From DATFPQ01 sp035264765 (lineage in GTDB: Bacteria; Actinomycetota; Actinomycetes; Actinomycetales; Angustibacteraceae), in assembly GCA_035264765.1 (NCBI GenBank), contig DATFPQ010000134.1, positions 1 through 7,324 of the forward strand: 7,324 bases of DNA, written 5' to 3'. The number at the start of each line of letters is the position of its first letter. The first letter of the stretch is position 1. A program made the translations under genes and the position numbers. Below are positions 5,559 through 7,324 of this stretch, piece after piece. The notes beneath the pieces are model-generated. The model made no database searches, was not told where the DNA came from, and saw only the letters and a list, made by a program, of their open reading frames with translations.

Positions 5559-6419
5559 GTGGAGGGAGCGCACAGGCTGGATCGCTGGCTGTACCGTGGC
5601 GGGCGGCCCAACCGGCTGGCGCGGCTGCTCAACGGCGTCTCGGCTCGCCTGGGCGCGGCCGGCATCGGGCCGGAACGGCTGGCGATGCTCCAGGTCACCG
5701 GCCGTCGGACGGGTCGGCTGGTGTCGTTCCCCGTCGTCGTCGCCGACTACCACGGTGAGCGGTACCTCGTCTCGATGCTCGGCGAGAACACCAACTGGGT
5801 CCGCAACGTGCGCGCCGCGGACGGCAGGGCCGTGCTTCGACGCCGGCACCGTGAGGCCGTCCAGCTCGAGGAGGTCCCACCGGCCGCGCGCGCGGGCATC
5901 CTCCGGCGGTACCTGCAGTGCGCCCCTGGAGCCAGGCCGCACGTTCCCGTCGACCCTCGTGCCCCGGAGGAGGCGTTCGGGGCCATCGCGGGGGACTACC
6001 CGGTCTTCCGGGTCCGATACGTCGACGTCCCGAACCCGGACAGCCGCCCCAGCGGCGAGCGGACGAGCCCGAGCTACGCCGTCGGGGTGTTTCACGACCT
6101 CGACTTCGGACCCGACATCCTCGAGTACCTGCAGCGGATCGACGAGACCCTGGCCCCGTTCGGCGGGCGGTTTCTCATCCACGGCGGCCCGCATGAGGCC
6201 GTGGAGGGTCAGCTCGGCGGCGACCTCGTTGTCATTGCCTTCCCTACTCCCGATGGCGCAAGCCGGTGGTACCACTCCGACGCATACCAGGCGATCGCTC
6301 CTCTGCGCCGGGCCCACAGCGCCGGTAGCGTCACCCTGCACCCCGGTGTCCCCGCGGCCCACCGAGCGACCGACATCCTGTCGCCCCATGACGGCGACAG
6401 CGACTCTTCGACGAGCTGA
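5559..6419 (+). CDS. F420-type nitroreductase (DUF385) fused to a DUF1330 domain
   Basis: This is a 286-residue protein with two parts. Residues about 35-155 match the deazaflavin (F420)-dependent nitroreductase family (DUF385, Ddn-like): LQVTGRRTGRLVSFPVV at 44-60, GERYLVSMLGENTNWVRNVRA at 66-86, and a DYPVFRV end at 146-152. These are split-barrel proteins that bind the reduced cofactor F420. A Pro/Ser-rich linker (about 156-171) leads to a DUF1330 domain (about 172-268), seen in YAVGVFHDLD, FGGRFLIHGG and WYHSDAYQAIAPLRRAHS, the last being the hallmark W-Y-x-S-x-x-Y-x-x-(L/I)-x-P-x-R segment. DUF1330 domains are small ferredoxin-like folds of unknown function. No signal peptide is seen, so the protein is probably cytoplasmic. 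The gene follows the hydrolase by 94 bp (start at 5559) and is probably in its operon. A merger of two ancestral genes is the simplest explanation for the fusion. The substrate is unknown. Confidence 0.85.
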   Translation: MEGAHRLDRWLYRGGRPNRLARLLNGVSARLGAAGIGPERLAMLQVTGRRTGRLVSFPVVVADYHGERYLVSMLGENTNWVRNVRAADGRAVLRRRHREAVQLEEVPPAARAGILRRYLQCAPGARPHVPVDPRAPEEAFGAIAGDYPVFRVRYVDVPNPDSRPSGERTSPSYAVGVFHDLDFGPDILEYLQRIDETLAPFGGRFLIHGGPHEAVEGQLGGDLVVIAFPTPDGASRWYHSDAYQAIAPLRRAHSAGSVTLHPGVPAAHRATDILSPHDGDSDSSTS

Positions 6420-6562
6420 GGTCTGCTGGCCAGGCGCGATTCGGTAGTCCCTGGAAGTCCGGCTGGGTGGCCCTGCCAGTACCTGGATCGCCAGAGACTC
6501 CCACCAGGTGCTGATCAGCGCTTTGCTGAACTGACACGTCGTCGAAAACACGGAGGAACGGC
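6420..6562. other. Intergenic stretch before the DUF2255 gene
   Basis: These 143 bp contain no recognisable gene, terminator with a T-tract or clear promoter pair. The A-rich segment GAAAACACGG just before the ribosome binding site is the least GC-rich patch. The minus strand is open through the whole interval into the nitroreductase gene, but without coding signals. Confidence 0.3.
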
Positions 6563-6934
6563 ATGGCAGGCTGGACCCCTGAGCAGGTCGCCGAGATCGC
6601 CTTCCCCCAGGAGGTGCAGGTCATCACCCGGCGCCGCGACGGCTCGTTGAGAGCGCCCACCACGATCTGGATCGTCGGCGACGGCGACCGGCTGTTCGTT
6701 CGCTCAACCAACGGGCGCACGGCCGCGTGGTTCCGTGCTGCGATCGGGACCGGCTCCGGGCAGATCGTGTCCGACGGCAGAGTGTCTGACGTGACCTTCG
6801 CCGAGGCCGCCGAGGCTGACCTGGCAGGGGTCGACACGGCGTACCGCCAGAAATACGCGCGCTACGCCGGCATCGTCGACCACCTTCTCCAGGACGGCCC
6901 GCGGTCGGCCACCCTCCAGGTCCACCCGACCTGA
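6563..6934 (+). CDS. DUF2255 family protein
   Basis: This is a 123-residue protein. Its pattern matches DUF2255: the N-terminal W-T-x-E-Q-V-A-E-I segment, RRRDGSLRAPTTIWIV at 23-38, DRLFVRSTNGRTAAWFRAA at 42-60, then the GxG-I-x-x-DGRVSDVTF strand pair (63-79) and a C-terminal DTAYRQKYARY helix (91-101). The alternating pattern with a W-x-x-x-V-R-S core resembles split-barrel flavin- or F420-binding proteins, but no cofactor is established for the family as far as I know, so that is inference. The start is secure: GGAGG at 6552-6556 is six bases before ATG 6563. No membrane segment or signal peptide is seen. The CMD-family gene begins 100 bp downstream on the same strand and may be co-transcribed. 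Confidence 0.82.
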   Translation: MAGWTPEQVAEIAFPQEVQVITRRRDGSLRAPTTIWIVGDGDRLFVRSTNGRTAAWFRAAIGTGSGQIVSDGRVSDVTFAEAAEADLAGVDTAYRQKYARYAGIVDHLLQDGPRSATLQVHPT

Positions 6935-7034
6935 TCCACACCCGAGCCCCAGCAGGAAGCGCCCCTCAGCGACGAGGGAACCCGATCGACAACACAGCCG
7001 ATGCCGTAGGCGGATGTGACCGAGGAGACCAGCA

Positions 7035-7324
7035 ATGGCAGTGAGTGACACAGCCCGAAGGAACCACGAGGAGCTCTTCCCCGGGCACGGCTCGTCCCTG
7101 GCCGGCACCGACCCTGAGCTGGTCGAGGTGTTCGACAACTTTGCCTTCGACGAGGTCCTGCGTCACGGTGGGCTCGACCCGCGCCGGCGGTTGCTGGTGC
7201 AGCTGGCTGCGCTGATCGCTTCCCAGGCGCTCTCGGAGTACCGGGTGATGCTTGCAGCCGCTCTCACCGTGGGGTGACCCCAGTTGAGGCTAAGGAGGTC
7301 GTGTACCAGGCCGTCCCCTACGTG
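7035..7324 (+). pseudogene. Carboxymuconolactone decarboxylase (AhpD-like) family gene, frameshifted and cut by the window end
   Basis: From ATG 7035, with GAGGAG at 7022-7027, the frame encodes 80 residues and stops at TGA 7275-7277. The product matches the N-terminal part of CMD-family proteins: NHEELFPGH (10-18), then D-P-E-L-V-E-V-F-D-N-F-A-F-D-E-V (26-41), LDPRRRLLVQLAALIAS (47-63) and SEYRVMLAAALTVG (67-80). The family sequence continues at once in another frame from GTG 7274 (VTPVEAKEVVYQAVPYV) to the last base of the window. One extra G in the run at 7271-7274 would join the two parts. So this is either a real single-base deletion that kills the gene or a sequencing error in a G-run. 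Related proteins are usually longer and lie beside small cupins like the one at 1692-2096. No Cys of the AhpD redox pair is seen in the visible part. Confidence 0.8.

Noticed and set aside
5508..6551. Minus-strand frame (347 codons) opposite the nitroreductase fusion
   Set aside because: It is an antisense shadow. The plus-strand protein has two recognisable domains and the best ribosome binding site in the window.

Overview
The window is very GC-rich. It has strong G/C preference at third codon positions, GTG and TTG starts, and a gene of the deazaflavin (F420)-dependent nitroreductase type. Together these point to the chromosome of a high-GC actinobacterium. I cannot name the genus. No tRNA, rRNA, CRISPR array, intact insertion sequence or phage gene was seen.

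Left part (1-2410, + strand): a 14-helix DHA2-type MFS exporter starts from TTG at 95. It is followed by a possible short ORF or remnant and a small metal-binding cupin resembling bacterial cupin-type hydroxynitrile lyases. A small hypothetical membrane protein overlaps the cupin stop by a TTGA junction. About 490 bp (2411-2902) follow with no gene I can defend, only a hairpin and a broken reading frame.

Middle part (2903-6419): a GlxA-like AraC-family regulator (DJ-1/PfpI-type sensor domain plus AraC helix-turn-helix) on the minus strand is divergent from a + strand pair. The first of the pair is a hydrolase with five predicted membrane helices and an alpha/beta-hydrolase domain predicted to lie outside the cytoplasm. 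The second is a two-domain protein joining a DUF385-type F420-dependent nitroreductase domain to a DUF1330 domain. The arrangement suggests that the regulator controls the pair. The N-terminus of the regulator gene is built from a 12-bp tandem repeat of about nine units, encoding tetrapeptides of the type x-P-E-R and duplicating a possible GTG start codon.

Right part (6420-7324, + strand): a DUF2255 protein is followed by a carboxymuconolactone decarboxylase (CMD, AhpD-like) gene. The CMD frame stops at 7275-7277, but the family sequence continues directly in another frame, consistent with one G missing from a run of four G. The gene also runs off the window end.

Most genes look like accessory oxidative or detoxification functions (export, small-molecule reduction and hydrolysis, cupin and CMD enzymes) rather than core metabolism. 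I see no convincing new defence or mobile system. The least ordinary items are the repeat-built regulator N-terminus, the nitroreductase-DUF1330 fusion and the frameshifted CMD gene.
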